The notes under the pieces: model-generated
Seen by the model: only the letters and a program-made list of their open reading frames with translations
What the model was told of the DNA's origin: nothing
The model's database searches: none
Translations under genes and position numbers: made by a program
NCBI GenBank assembly: GCA_963678705.1
Contig: OY783212.1
Coordinates: 7,502,001-7,566,000, forward strand
Length of the DNA stretch: 64,000 nucleotides
Direction: 5' to 3'
Source: Panorpa germanica
Taxonomy: Eukaryota; Arthropoda; Insecta; Mecoptera; Panorpidae
Part shown: in pieces, positions 1 through 11,665 of the stretch
Layout: every line of letters starts with the position of its first letter
Numbering within the stretch: position 1 is the stretch's first letter

Positions 1-1037
1 AGGTTGCGGAGTAATAGGTGTGTAACAATTAGAGAATTACAAAGAGATTTGATTCATTTGGTGCTTCCAATTAGTAATATCCACAATGATAATATTTGAA
101 AATTGTAAAAATTAAAATATGATTGATTTCAGTAATTTATTCCATTCCAATGCAATTAGACAGGTTAATTGATCCTGCATCTATCCATCTTCATCAAATT
201 CTGCAGAAACCATCTTCCTAAGTGGTAGTAATGATTCGCAAAGCCGTTACGATTTGTGTTCATAAGCGCCTGGTTATTGTTCAAAATTAAAAACATATAA
301 TTAGCACTGCATGCGGGTATTAATATTGAAATTATTATAATTTACTTAGGTCTTTATCGAGTCGATCATAAATGAATTATGAAATGAACTGACATGGTAT
401 AAATTAAAAGATTCTTTGTATACTTTGTATTCATCAGTGAGGACAGGGGCAGATACAGGATCAAATGTTTGCATATGTTGTCGGGAACATTGTCTGATGA
501 AGATATTCTTGTGCAAGGGAAAATTCTAGTATTTTTTTAAATGAAGGTTTCTGCAGGTATAATTCATTAATAATTAAGTCTGCTCTTAATGCAATTCGAA
601 TAACTTGTATTTATAAATGTCTAGCCAGCGAATCATACCGTAACATTCTATAGCAACGATTCTCAACTAATTTGTTAGTGAAAATATTAAAATAAGATAA
701 ATTTCATCCACTAAATAAAATCGAATAAATAAATCCACGAATAAATCTTAAATGTAAATTTGCATAATCTCTATCTTCAATAAAATATCGTTTTATTATA
801 AAAACGGTACACTTTTTTTCTCAACTTAAAATTAATGTTTTATTAATAATACTATCAGCAGTGTGTACGAAAAGAAAAAGAAGTGCAAAACTGGGGTAAC
901 ACTTGTTTGTATAGAAATCGTCTTTCTATTCCTAACAGTGAAAGTTTCTATTTTAAAGTAGAAGGGAGGATCATAACCAGCTCAAGCTCAACATTTTTAT
1001 AATTTGGTTTGTTACCACTCAAATAACATTAGTTATT
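1..1037. other. Gene-free AT-rich DNA
   Basis: No open reading frame of useful length, RNA gene or clear repeat boundary is visible here. The stretch is AT-rich with no coding-like composition on either strand. Confidence 0.6.
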
Positions 1038-1268
1038 GTCTGTATATTCACATATGCTCCATAATGTGAAAATAATATCCTGTATATATGTTGCATATAC
1101 ATGAAATAAATTAAACATGACAATATATACTATGTACATAAAGCAATGTTTAAATACGCACATGCCTTTGCATTTGCACATACATATAACATGCAGTGTA
1201 TGTTTTACATCAATACAGCATATACATAGGATATACAGTTATGTATATCTAAATGTTTTCTGGGCAAG
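1038..1268 (+). repeat. Dispersed repeat family A, copy 1
   Basis: About 230 bp rich in CATATACAT-type words. The same order of words (ATATGCTCCATAA, AACATGACA, TTTGCACATACAT, CATACAGTGTA-like, ATACATAGGATAT, AAATGTTTTCTG) recurs in the same orientation near 46282 and 48741. No inverted or long direct termini are clear, so the class is not assigned; a non-autonomous mobile element is the likeliest explanation. Confidence 0.75.
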
Positions 1269-1320
1269 TCTTATATCTGATTAATAAAGTAAACAAAACA
1301 GTTTTAGAACCGCTGTAGTA

Positions 1321-1342
1321 TTGATACAATACATTGTATCAA
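1321..1342. repeat. Perfect short hairpin
   Basis: TTGATACAAT and ATTGTATCAA form a 10-bp perfect stem with a two-base loop. No neighbouring gene suggests a role, and such palindromes occur by chance in AT-rich DNA. Confidence 0.6.
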
Positions 1343-1873
1343 TTATATACAATGTGACCTATATCATAATCATAATTCATTAAAAAAATAATGAATGTAA
1401 GTCACACTTGCTACCAGCATTGCTTGGTGTTAAGACTTATTTATAAATATCTATAAGTAGGTCACATGTTAAGAAGTCTTGATGCTTAACGTTTGGAATG
1501 ATGTTCGATTGCGTGTCTACAAAAGACACATGATTAAAAAACGTATAAATATGTGGGCTTTTGTACATGCTTGTTTATTAACTGGTAATGTTGTACATCT
1601 AATTGTTGCAACAAAACAATAACGATTCCTCTTTGTGTTCAATTTGTCCAAGGTCGTCGTAAGTATGTAGTATGAGTTATATGGGTTGTATAAACGTAAG
1701 GTGTTGTCAGATCTACACCTGACCTATCTAGTCCATATTTATGTCTTCATAATGAACTGAACAACAATATGAAGTATTTTGTCTAGTCTAGAAAATCCAG
1801 ACGTTTCCACAGACAAGGAACAACTTTCAAAATTATCATAAACAGAAGTTTCTTTTTTATTTTCAATTTTTAT

Positions 1874-2125
1874 CAATAAGGTTTCTCAGAATTTCTCCGC
1901 TTTAAAATATCTGCTTATAGTCTTGAGGTTTATTACAGATTTGTGTACTTGGCTTGCGATGACTACTTGGAGCATAGAAGCAAAATATCCTTTACTGTTA
2001 GTGTGCTATTATATTGTTCACAGATTGGTTGTGCTTCTTTTTTGAATAAGTAGGTATGAGTGATATTAGTATGACTTATAAAGAGTCTACAACTATAATA
2101 CTACTTCCAACCTTCTATTTAGTCC
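1874..2125. repeat. Dispersed repeat family B, copy 1
   Basis: Shares an ordered series of words with 8276-8452 and, more weakly, 18152-18350: TTTCTC-GC-TTTAAAATAT, TTATAGTCTT, TTACAG, ACTTGGAGCAT-GAAG, TATGAC-TAT and ACTTCCAACC-like. The copies are diverged. In the 8 kb copy it lies next to the retroelement tail of family C, so B may be an inner part of the same element. Confidence 0.55.
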
Positions 2126-3758
2126 GACCGGTAACTCTTGTTTACAAATTGATGGCTTTACTTTCCTTCATTTGTTACTAGCTGACCCGGCAAACTTCGT
2201 ACCGCCTAACAGTCAATGAATGTCGTGTTACCTTTTAGCTGAACTAATTTAGGCTTTGATGAACGTAATTCAATGATACAAAATAATATTTATTAATATA
2301 GATAGAAACATAAAAGTATTTTATTATGATGAATGATGATGAAAACATACAAAATGAGAATAGTAGAACGCATATCTGGATAACCAGGAACTGCATCGCC
2401 TTGCTTCCGACGTTGAAATTTCTTCGATGTAGCGTTCCAAGTGTAATAACGTGGCATTTCTGAGTAAAGCAAAGTTCGTGCGAACGGATCGCTTTGACAA
2501 ATCGCAAAAAAACTGGTCAGTGTTGTCGCTGAAGGTGTTTCGGCACGTTGAGCAGCATTCGACGCTGTGAAATATACTCTCTGACCGTTCTCTAGATGCA
2601 CCCCCAAATGTACAACAGTGGGATGACGTTCGTGAATAGGGAATGAAAATATACGCCAAATTGCTTCATTGCAGGTCACATATCTACCGACTTGATAGCG
2701 CGTGATTTCATCGTTGATATTGGATGTTTGGATACCAAAAACCGCCATGTCGCTCCCTTTCGTGACATATTTGCAAATGTATTTAATTGACTTGACCGAA
2801 TTGCAATACTCAACATTACAATGTGCCTTGAATGTTTTGGAAAGAAGTGGTGAATATGGAACAATCCAACTGTTGTCAACTACTAAATCGTTTCCTTTCA
2901 CTTTAGTTGTGATAGTTCTACCATTATCATCGGGCGATCGACGCCGATACAATGGATAACCATCGTTGCCTGTAATGGTCTCTGCCGTCAATTTTCGTGG
3001 ATACCGTTTGGAACACTTGCCGTCGACCATGCACGGTGATTGGCGGTTGATAGTGCCACACGGTCCATGAATCATATTCGTGATTACAACATCATGTAGG
3101 TCTGGATCGGTTTCAGGAGCAGGAATCTCCGCACATATGATGTCATCTATTTGATCTGGCCGAATTCTTTCGACTAACCAAATTATAATGTGAGCATGCG
3201 GTAGGCCTCGTCTTTGCCATTCGATTGAATACATCCTGCATCGAGTATTCCCAAAGACGTGTTGCTTAACAATGTAATTCATTAGTGACCGAATTTTTTG
3301 CCTGAAAACACGTGCGGTGATGTCGTGTCGATCACTTGATGTTTGTCCGGGAAGCAGCAATTGAATAATTTCTTTCCATTTCGGATTACATGTAAATGTA
3401 ATGAATAGATCTGGCCGACCATAATGACGAACATATGTCATTGCATCTTGCGCATATTCATGCAAATGACGCGGGCTACATGTGTATGTCGCCGGTAAAA
3501 TAGTCAATCGACCAACATTTTCTGAATCTCCTTCTGTGCTAATTGCATGGCGAAAATAAATATACTCTTCTGAACGCAATTTAACTTGATTCAACCGAAT
3601 GAAAGTCAGGCGCTCCGTTTCGATTTTAACGTACATGTCAACGCAATATTGTTGAAGCAGTCGACGAAATCGCAACAAATAATTGTCAGAATTTTCACGA
3701 ATCATCAAACGATATGCGTAATAATTCATTGAACTAACCTTCTTGGTAGTTTCCTCAC

Positions 3759-3922
3759 CTGGAACAAATGCAGTAAAAATTGTATTTTAGAACCCCTAAT
3801 AGGTTAACGACTCTTACAGCTACTTTCTACTAAATTAGAAATTACAACTTTTTTTGGGTACTAAAAGCAAACAGAATAAAATGTATATCAAGTTTAAATG
3901 AAAACAACAATATTGATCTTAC
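3759..3922 (-). other. Intron 2 of the Helitron Rep gene
   Basis: The donor is AATG/GTAAG and the acceptor TTTGTTCCAG/GTGAGG. Removing 164 nt joins INPLN to G-EETTKKVSS in phase 1 at a place where Helitron Rep proteins are continuous, so an intron fits better than an insertion. The interior is AT-rich and non-coding. Confidence 0.8.
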
Positions 3923-4400
3923 CATTCAATGGATTAATCATTTTGATATGAAAGTGATATCCATCGTCTCCTTGCCAAAACATCAGCGGGTATTGTAACG
4001 CGTCATATGAACGGTGTGTTTCATATATTCTTTAAAAGTGAGTACAATATCACGTGTTTCCAAGTTTTCACCAACAATCAGGATTGCCACTTCATCGATT
4101 GTTGGAGCATTAAATGTGCGTTCATGTGTTCCAGCTGGTCTTTTATCTGCTCTGATCACAACTTTATAGTCATCACTTGGCATGCGCTCTAAAGCAGTCT
4201 TGAACAGCCTGACCAATGCATAATGTTCATGAAGCATTTGCTGCAGATCTTTGAGAATTGCTCTTTTTGTAGCTGTGTTGATCCCTTGACGCCGGTCAAG
4301 TTGTTCTTCCATATTGCCCATGAAGTATATTTGCAAGAATTTATGCTGTATCTTCTATAGGTTGCAATGATCCAATGCGATGGCAAATCTGGCCTTGAAT

Positions 4401-4576
4401 CTGTAAAGTCAAAGCCATAGTTATAGTTAGATTTACAAACACTTTTTTTACAAACACTTTTTTTTTTCAAATAATAACATGCCATTTTTATTTCAGAGAC
4501 AAATACAGAAATCTAACAAACTACATTCCAGATTTTTTTTACAATCATAGAAAATATAGTTTTTAACGTAAATTAC
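4401..4576 (-). other. Intron 1 of the Helitron Rep gene
   Basis: The donor is TTTAAG/GTAATT and the acceptor TTTACAG/ATTCAA. Removing 176 nt joins GYNPTFK to IQGQICHRIGS in phase 0. The intron holds T-rich tracts with direct repeats near 4436-4470. Confidence 0.8.
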
Positions 4577-5620
4577 CTTAAATGTCGGATTATATCCGTG
4601 TTCTTCGATAATTTCCGCCCCAAATGAAGTCATTTGGAAACAGACATTGTATTTTTGAGTGTTCGCTAGAAAATGTCGTGATTCTAGTGCTTCGCCATAA
4701 AGCAGGGAGCACAATGGCTCTGGTGGCGGGACCAATGATGGCAATTTCACTTTACCACTAAGGCAGCACAAACCAGGCGTTTCACCAGCAAACCTCAATG
4801 CTCCACAATGCCGGCAAACAACGTCCATTGGACCAATGCAAACTAAACGATGCAAGCTGTAGTCGATGGTGCAATCATATAGAAACGTTGCTCGATTTAA
4901 ATCAATACTTGAACCATTTCTTCTTGCACTTCGAAGATTATTCCTCTGTTCATCTGTACGATAAGCTCGACGATTTCTCGTTTCTAACCTAGCCGTTTCA
5001 CGGGCTACCTCTCTTTGCTCTTGTGTTTGAGAAGCACGAATTAAGGCCCTTCTTTGCTCCATACTAACGCGGTGCTCTTCTCGTGCAATTTCTCGTTCTT
5101 CATCAGATAATTGACTCGCGATATTCCGTTGCCTAATTGCATTATGGCTCCGCTGCGAAAGATTAGATCTTCTAGGACGCGGCATAGTTATTAATATTAA
5201 TACTGAATGTGCACTCGCATAAAACCACAAAAAACCACTTTCGAGACATAGACAATAGCTCAAAGAGTATATAAGCACTACATATGAATAGCTTATCAAG
5301 AAAAATTATAGTTATAGATAACCTATAAAAAGACATTTACACTTTTGTTAACCTGTACAATAAATCTTAGGTATTATTTTCTGAAATTAAAAATTAAATA
5401 ATTAATAAATAATTTACACAAATTAATGTCTAAAACAAACAAATATAACAGTACCTGAACTTTCGAGACATTTTACAAAAAATAAATTTCTGAACGCACA
5501 CATGAATAGTTGTTACAACATGTTGTCATGACAACAAATGTTTGACATGAAATAAACAAATCAGCATTTATTGAAATGATTAAGTATCGAGTTTTCATTG
5601 TCGAGTTTTTTAAATTTCGA

Positions 5621-5820
5621 ATTTTCATTGTTTTTAAGATGTATTATGCTATTGTAAGTGTTGTAACAAACCCGTCTTTGTTTTATATATTTTCATTGTT
5701 TTAAAGATGTATTATGCTATTCGGCGCGAAGACAAATCCAACGAATCAATAACCATGAATATTGGTTCAGCAGATCTCGAGTTATAAGTGTTGCAACAAA
5801 CCCGTCTTTGTTTTATATAT
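5621..5820 (-). repeat. Duplicated 5-prime end inside the Helitron
   Basis: The block ATTTTCATTGTTT-TAAGATGTATTATGCTATT occurs at 5621-5653 and 5688-5721. The terminal AAGTGTTG-AACAAACCCGTC block occurs at 5654-5690 and 5784-5820. The outer copy has about 60 bp (CGGCGCGAAGAC to GAGTT) between the two blocks and the inner copy lacks it. This is a tandem duplication of the 5-prime terminus with a deletion in the inner copy. Confidence 0.85.
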
Positions 5821-5825
5821 ATAGA

Positions 5826-8152
5826 TTAGAGAAACAAAAGTTTATGTTTAAAAACGTCATATCGAATTCAGACCTTAAACTATTTTTCCTAAATCGGCAT
5901 AAATTAACCAATAAACAAGTAAGACACATTTTTACTGTTCGGAATTTTGGTATGGCAAGAACTCAATCGGCGTTATTGTCATTTGAGACAATTGATTTCA
6001 CGTTTAACCTAAAAGAAGAGGGTACAGTTAATTACAGACAGTGATTAGAGACCTAAAGCCGTTATTCCCATGGCGCATATGACGTTCTCACATCAGGTCT
6101 ACCTTTAAATAAGAAAATTGGGATGAGATATAATTGACTGTCGAATAATCCAATTGTTCTGAGTGAATACAATTGATTTCGCCGAAGAATTGTGATTAGA
6201 TTACTCAGTGTTTCATTCGGTTACTAATTCCTTGTTCATCTATTCTTCTATTTGGCATATGCCAACATGCTTAAGTTGACGAATTGATTTCTGTTAAAAC
6301 GTGTGCGTAAATTACCAAGTTATTCTATCGATGTCGGTTATAATATCGCTCAGCATACCTTCCAAAACCTCAAGGGACCATGGTGTTTATGGTGTATTCA
6401 TTACCCTAAAGACATAATAAAGGAGTTTTCAAGGTGACAACTTTGTCAGATCGAATTTAAGCTTCCTGCTGTTACATATATTTCTATTTATTGACTACAA
6501 ACAACAAGTCAATACCAGAGTGAAGTTAATCGCAGATTGACGTTTATTGTTTATGCAGTCTAGCACATGCCCCAGGGGTAAACCTTACCTCATCCCCATG
6601 CGTCTATTATTTTGTTTTATTTAAATAAATTACAGAACAATGCAAGAGCCGCGGTTTATAATTGGGACACAATACATTGGGTTATGATAAGGTGAACAGG
6701 TTCATTCATCTGTGTCGATATGAGATGTGACAGAGAGCTTTGTTCGCGGTGAATGACTTTATTCCAGGTATTACATTTATTTAAAGAATTGCAAACAATA
6801 ATCTAATTATATCCGTTGTTTAAGATATTAATAAATAAAACTGGTTAAGAAACATTCGTTATTCGAGAAAAAAACTTTTGTCAATTTTTTTAGTTTTTTT
6901 AAAATACTTTTCTTTCTATATTCAGAGTATTTTAAAGATGATTTAAGACGAGGCGGCTTGTACCATAGTTCAGGCGGTAATACGTCGACGTCATTAATTA
7001 CAAGCCATACATTTTTTAAGACGTTGAATAGTTAACGCTTTTCAATGTGCTAGTGCATACAAAGTTAGATTATTTCATTTTGACCGAAATCAAAATAGGA
7101 ACAACTTTTTGAAACTTACTGCACATTTTTTCAGTTTGTGAAGGAATTACCTTTACCAAGACTGACCCTGCTTGATTTTATCTAATATTTACTACTTTTT
7201 ATATTCTACAATGCATATGAAGTCGCAATTTCTGGGCCTATGTCATTTTTGGATTTGTCCAGTGGAATTAATGTTGCAAATACATAGTTAATCAAAACAA
7301 ATGTAGAGTAAAAAACAGGTACATAGAAGCATACAAACCTCACTTTCCTGGAAAACCCGGAACTTGGTCACCATAATCACCAGCCAGCTTAATTCCCCAC
7401 TAAATATCCTGCATTATTCATTAATTTAATTTAAAATTCAAACAACTAAATAATTCAACTTTTAGCCATGTCCACGGAAGTGTAAACTAATCGTTTATTA
7501 GAAAACAAAAGAAAAATAATCAAGGTTTATAAAATATTTGTTCCCTGTAATCTATAGACTTGATTGTTCTGTTCTAACTTTCAGTGTTTTATGTTCTCTG
7601 TTCGGCGTGGAACGCCTTTACGCCTTTTCCAATTTTACAAACACACAAAAACAATGGGTCATACAATACAACTAAAACATTCAATACAAAATACAAAACA
7701 CAAAACACATGCCACTTGCCGACTTTTATTTAATTATTTAAGATATTAAATCGCTTTGAAGTTTTATGCACAAATAGAAAGGAGTTAAATTACCGCCCAG
7801 TGCCACCGAAGGTCCTCTAAAACTATTTGATTCGTTTATTACAGAGGTGGGAAACCTTTATTTAATCTGTTATATATTTTATTATTGGCTAACAGTTTAA
7901 AAACATAATGAAAATATAAATTTATGTACTATCTATGGCAAAGAAGTCGATAGCGTTGAGCGCTTTATTTTTTGGGTTTGCTTGTTGTCGATATCAGTGT
8001 ATATTGTTACGATCTAAATCTTTATGGCTGTACGAGTATGCTGTATTATATGTTATACTTCTTTTCATAGGATCACCGGTGTAATTTTTTTATTCAATAA
8101 TATACAAGGTACTAGCTACATTTTGAAATACAAAAATTGTGTTGTTTTTGTA
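5826..8152. other. Gene-free DNA downstream of the Helitron
   Basis: No recognisable coding exon on either strand. The reading frames at 5808-6044 and 7564-7749 are short and have no family features. I see no clear repeat boundaries. Confidence 0.55.
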
Positions 8153-8250
8153 ATAATTATTTGAGTGCATCAACTATCCATAGTTATTAGCACTTAAAAC
8201 AATATTTACATTTATAAACATTTCTAATACATAATTTATAATTTATAAAA
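8153..8250 (-). repeat. Retroelement 3-prime tail, family C, copy 1
   Basis: On the minus strand this reads TTATAAATGTAAATATTG-TTTTAAGTGCTAATAACTATGGATAGTTGATGCACTCAAATAA. Two other copies are at 53822-53930 (minus) and 59777-59880 (plus). The other copies end in AATAAA-like sequence and an A-run, the signature of a LINE or SINE 3-prime end. The A-run is weak in this copy. Confidence 0.75.
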
Positions 8251-8275
8251 AATATGAAATTAGTATCATTGATAA

Positions 8276-8452
8276 AATCAATTAAGTTTTTTAGACTTTC
8301 TCTGCTTTTAAATATTTCCTTATAGTCTTCAAGCATATTACAGTTTTATCTGTGTAATGAATACTTGGAGCATTGAAGAATAAGTAAATGTGAGTTAAAT
8401 TTGTATGACCTATCATAAGTTTACATATTACTACTTTCAACCTCTCCCATTT
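8276..8452. repeat. Dispersed repeat family B, copy 2
   Basis: Matches 1874-2125 in word order (TTTCTCTGCTTTTAAATATTTCC, TTATAGTCTTCAAG, ATACTTGGAGCATTGAAG, TTTCAACCTCTCCC). It follows directly after the family C tail at 8153-8250. Confidence 0.55.
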
Positions 8453-10321
8453 TCTTTTCCTTTTCTTAATGTTATTTAAATTAGAGCCTTTTTACTATGA
8501 TAATCATATCGCTAATATCTTCTTGAGAATATAGTTGCCTTTAATTTCATATACTCCAAATCCACCTTTTTTAGAAAACTGCTTTATTTTAACTAGTAAA
8601 TTCTGTTCGATATTGAGTTTAATCAAATTAAATTTTAAAAAATTCGACATTGAAAATTTAGTTTTTCAATTTTGTTACAAAAATGTTAATTTAAAAAAAG
8701 CATTTACTTGCATGAAGTGGAGTACAAGATATTTCAATTCTCATTGAGTTGATATAAGAAATAAAAATTGAAAAAAATGTTTAGTACACCTGATTTACTC
8801 CTTTACTTCAACCGTGAGTCGTTTTCCAAGTCCGTGCACAAACTAATTGACTTCATTGAATAATTCAGCAGCTGTCGGAGCCATCACCACCACTGCAACA
8901 CAGCAACTCAGCAGCACGACACAAAATATTCCTTAACAAAAAGAGACACGTGTTAATGAATTAATGATTTATAATTGATTTACAAAGAGGCTGGTCCATT
9001 GGGCTGCGACTTAATCATTTGTTTTATAAATATTTACGTTAAATGATTGTTTTGTTTAGTATGCAAATACAAAACTTCCTTATTGTCATTTAATATTCTA
9101 TAGTTCACCACTCTCGTTCACGCAAGCCTTTAGATTTCAAGGTAACGCCTATCTTTTTTCAGAATTCAACTGAAATTTTCAAAAATATTTTATAACAAAA
9201 CTTTTATTTGTTTATAAAATATTCTATTGTTTTGAACGCAGTTATAGAAAGAAAGACTTTTGGTCTTACTTATTCATTAAAACCAGTTGTTTTAAGTTTA
9301 AGTTTTGTCAAACATAGTAAAATTCAGATGGCAGGATTCACAATAACTCCTAAACGACAAGAGTCTCCTACACCTCTACAAAAACTCTAATGCTGCAACT
9401 AATTACCTATAACATATGTTTTATACATGCCCAAAATTGCTATTCTAGGTCCAGCTTGACGACCGTGAAGTTATTCGATGATTTAAAAATTCATTCAACC
9501 AATGTACAATACCGATGTGTCCTGCTATAATTCTATTTTATTACTTCGTTTTCAATAACTGAGTAATTATTCAAAGTAATAATTGTGCATTTTGTAGATT
9601 TGATTGATATATAGTACTATATTGGTTGATTGTTTTATCATTTGGTAAGTTAATATTTTCATATCTGGGAATCGAACCAGTATCCAAGAGTAGAGAGTTT
9701 AAAACCATACTATATTTGCCATCCGGTTTTTTTGGTTTGCAATCACTTAATTGTACAACATATTCAAACGACATTGATATAAAAAATTAATTACTAATTC
9801 TTTGATAGCAAATTAATTGTTAAGACTGTCACCTTTCCGAGAAAAGGTAAACTGAAAAATTAGATTAGAAAATTAGAAAAACACTCACTAGAACTTCTGG
9901 CAGGTTTAAAGAAAATAAGATGTGCACTGCAAATTTGAATGTGGTTCCTACATTTAAGTAATGACCACACGTTTACTCGCTTTATGAATTCTTGTTTTAA
10001 TTTACTTCTCTAGTTAGGGTCTTTTCTTTCATATTTTAGGTTCAACAAGAGATAAACTCTTTTATCCTCGCTATCCTTTTGGTTCGTGAGTGCCGATTAG
10101 GGCATTTATAGTGTATATTATGTTCAACTGTAGTAACCTCGTTTCCACAGCTGGCCACACTATACCAATGCGAAAGACAACAGCAATTCTTTCCAATCTT
10201 AACCAGAGAACAGAATAACAGGGGACGGTTGGCAATCCTATTGATGATGTAAAATTTGTCACTGAAGTTTTTTATATTTGAATTAGGATCTTTGAAAACT
10301 TCTTTATATAAAATATTACGA
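8453..10321. other. Gene-free AT-rich DNA
   Basis: Short frames only (8535-8747, 9208-9390, 9571-9774), none with a signal peptide, domain or plausible splice context. Nothing else is identified. Confidence 0.55.
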
Positions 10322-10327
10322 TTTATT
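10322..10327 (-). promoter_or_regulatory. Candidate AATAAA polyadenylation signal
   Basis: AATAAA on the minus strand, 24 bases beyond the stop codon of the candidate secreted-protein gene at 10352. The position fits a very short 3-prime UTR. The motif is common in AT-rich DNA, so it is only supporting evidence. Confidence 0.45.
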
Positions 10328-10351
10328 TAAGCGTATTAAATCGGTGTTTGT

Positions 10352-10779
10352 TTAATACTGATTTTCATTCCGGCATGATTTAATGCATTCACCGCCCCTC
10401 TTCCTTTTCTCCTGAAAGAAAGCTGTTAGAGTTATATTAATATCGATGGCACGTACAAAACCAACTTAATTAACATGTTTGTTTACTTTTCCCCAGTAAC
10501 CTTACCTACTAATGTATGAATATATTCCACATTAATCTTATACAAACCCTAACATACCGTTGTTAATATTTTAATTGCCCTTCCATCTGGCACACGAGCA
10601 CAGGTCACCAGTCTTTGCCTTTGTTTTAATTTTCCACATATGTCCACATGATTGGTTGCCCCGTGGCACGATTCGGGGAGGATCATCGACGATGAAATTA
10701 CTTCATTAATATTTGTATAAGCCAACCATATCCACATCAGGTTAACTCCCACTAGTAATGAAATGGTTACAATCTTCAT
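10352..10779 (-). CDS. Candidate small secreted cysteine-containing protein, two exons
   Basis: Not recognised as a known family. Exon 1 (10779-10558) begins at the first in-frame ATG and encodes MKIVTISLLVGVNLMWIWLA, a convincing signal peptide, then a Cys-bearing region (C38, C48, C60). It ends at ACG/GTATGT, a strong donor. Exon 2 (10411-10352) follows CTAACAGCTTTCTTTCAG/GAG, a strong pyrimidine-rich acceptor. It encodes 19 more residues, including basic KRKR (76-79) and C83 and C87, then TAA. The 146-nt intron keeps the frame (phase 0), giving 93 residues. The basic tetrad would suit proprotein cleavage, so a peptide-hormone-like precursor is one reading. Five cysteines is odd, and a further or alternative exon is possible. 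The gene model is inference; no transcript evidence. Confidence 0.45.
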
Positions 10780-10857
10780 TATTAGTTTTAAGCTATAATA
10801 ACATTTTGTGATTAAAATTAGAAGAATTTTAACGAAATCTGCACAACATCTGTGCAA

Positions 10858-10929
10858 CTAATATCGTTTGGTTTTTGCAGAGCGTGGTTTTGCAGGACCT
10901 CCCCCTAATGACCTTCTGGTTCTGGACAT
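10858..10929 (-). other. Short basic ORF upstream of the secreted-protein candidate
   Basis: ATG to TAG encodes 23 residues beginning MSRTRRSLGGGPAKPRS and rich in Arg and Lys. It ends 78 bases before the ATG of the downstream candidate. If both lie in one mRNA it would be an upstream ORF. It could equally be chance. Confidence 0.25.
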
Positions 10930-11454
10930 ATTAGCAACTTGAAGAGAAATTTGATATTTTAAGCTAAATAATGGCATTTAGTTATTAATCATAAGGTGAT
11001 TTTAGTAGAGAAATTGTTGTTTATTTTATAACTTCTGAGAAAACTAAGCAATTTTGATAGCACGAGTTGAATGGAATTGAGGAGATTTTGTGTGGAAAAT
11101 GATGTATTCAAATTATCGCAATTGCGAATAGGAACAATTAATTTTTCATATGAGGGCCTAAAAATTTTGGAAAAGAGATAATTTTTCCGTTGCGTCAGAC
11201 CTATAAAATAGTAAATTCGGCGCGGGTTGGGGTAAAATTTTTTGGTCATCATCATGGCGTTACATCACTTGAAGAGCAATAACCTCCTTAAACATTTTTC
11301 TCCTATTTTTATTCGATTTGTTTTCAAATTTTCTTCCAAACTCTTTTCTGGGAGTTATATTAAAGATTATATCTAGTTTAACGTAAATTATAGGTAGTTA
11401 TTAATATCATTTCTACTAGATTTGTAACATTAATTAACTATATAAGAAGACGAC

Positions 11455-11665
11455 ACACTGGGTGGAAGCGTTATTCTTGGGACTTCGGACCAAAGTTATT
11501 TTTTCTGGGTTTGGTTTTGATTAAGTTAAATTGATCATATATAGACATAATCATAAACGTATTAGGCAGTGGTGCTATTCACATATATGAGGCTACGAGG
11601 TAATAGGACTCAGCATCGAAAATAACGAGACGTTAAATGAATTAAATTTAAAAATAAAACATTTA
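11455..11665 (+). repeat. SINE-like repeat family D, copy 1
   Basis: Aligns with the reverse complement of 22461-22715: GGGACTTCGGACC, GTTATTTTTTCTGG-TTTGGTT, AATCATAAACGTATTAGGCAGTGG, TCACATATATGAGGC, CAGCATCG-AAATA, GACGTTAAATGAATTAAATT and an A-rich end. About 35 bp in the middle are missing relative to the minus-strand copy. Confidence 0.8.

Larger units (their letters stand above)
2293..5185 (-). pseudogene. Helitron Rep (HUH endonuclease) gene, truncated and frame-damaged, with two introns
   Basis: Family knowledge: Helitron Rep nicks DNA for rolling-circle transposition and is normally fused to a Pif1-like helicase. Exon 1 (5185-4577, 203 codons) starts MPRPRRSNLSQRS, is Arg/Glu-rich, then carries a Cys-rich segment (VCRHCGALRF, GLCCLSGKV). 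Exon 2 is 4400-3923 and exon 3 is 3758-2293. Exon 3 has the HUH motif GLPHAHIII (H178 and H180 from MNYYAYR) and paired tyrosines Y317 and Y321 in IKYICKYVTKG. Intron 1 (4576-4401) and intron 2 (3922-3759) have GT-AG ends and preserve frame across FK/IQGQICHR and INPLNG/EETTKKVSSM. Exon 2 has two opposing frameshifts, near 4350 and 4030. The reading ends in unrelated residues after GYPDMRS, so the helicase is absent. Confidence 0.93.
2178..5825 (-). mobile_element. Helitron, both ends present, helicase half deleted
   Basis: Read on the minus strand, the element starts at 5825 with TCTATATATATAAAAC followed by the AAGACGGGTTTGTTGCAACA block typical of insect Helitron 5-prime ends. It ends at 2178 in GCCGGGTCAGCTAG, preceded by a short imperfect GGC/GCC hairpin. 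It sits between A and T without target-site duplication, the Helitron insertion rule. Its 3,648 bp are short for an autonomous element, because coding stops soon after the Rep domain and the Pif1-like helicase is missing. The Rep gene also has frame lesions, so this copy is probably only mobilisable by another Helitron. Class is near certain; exact ends are very likely. Confidence 0.95.
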
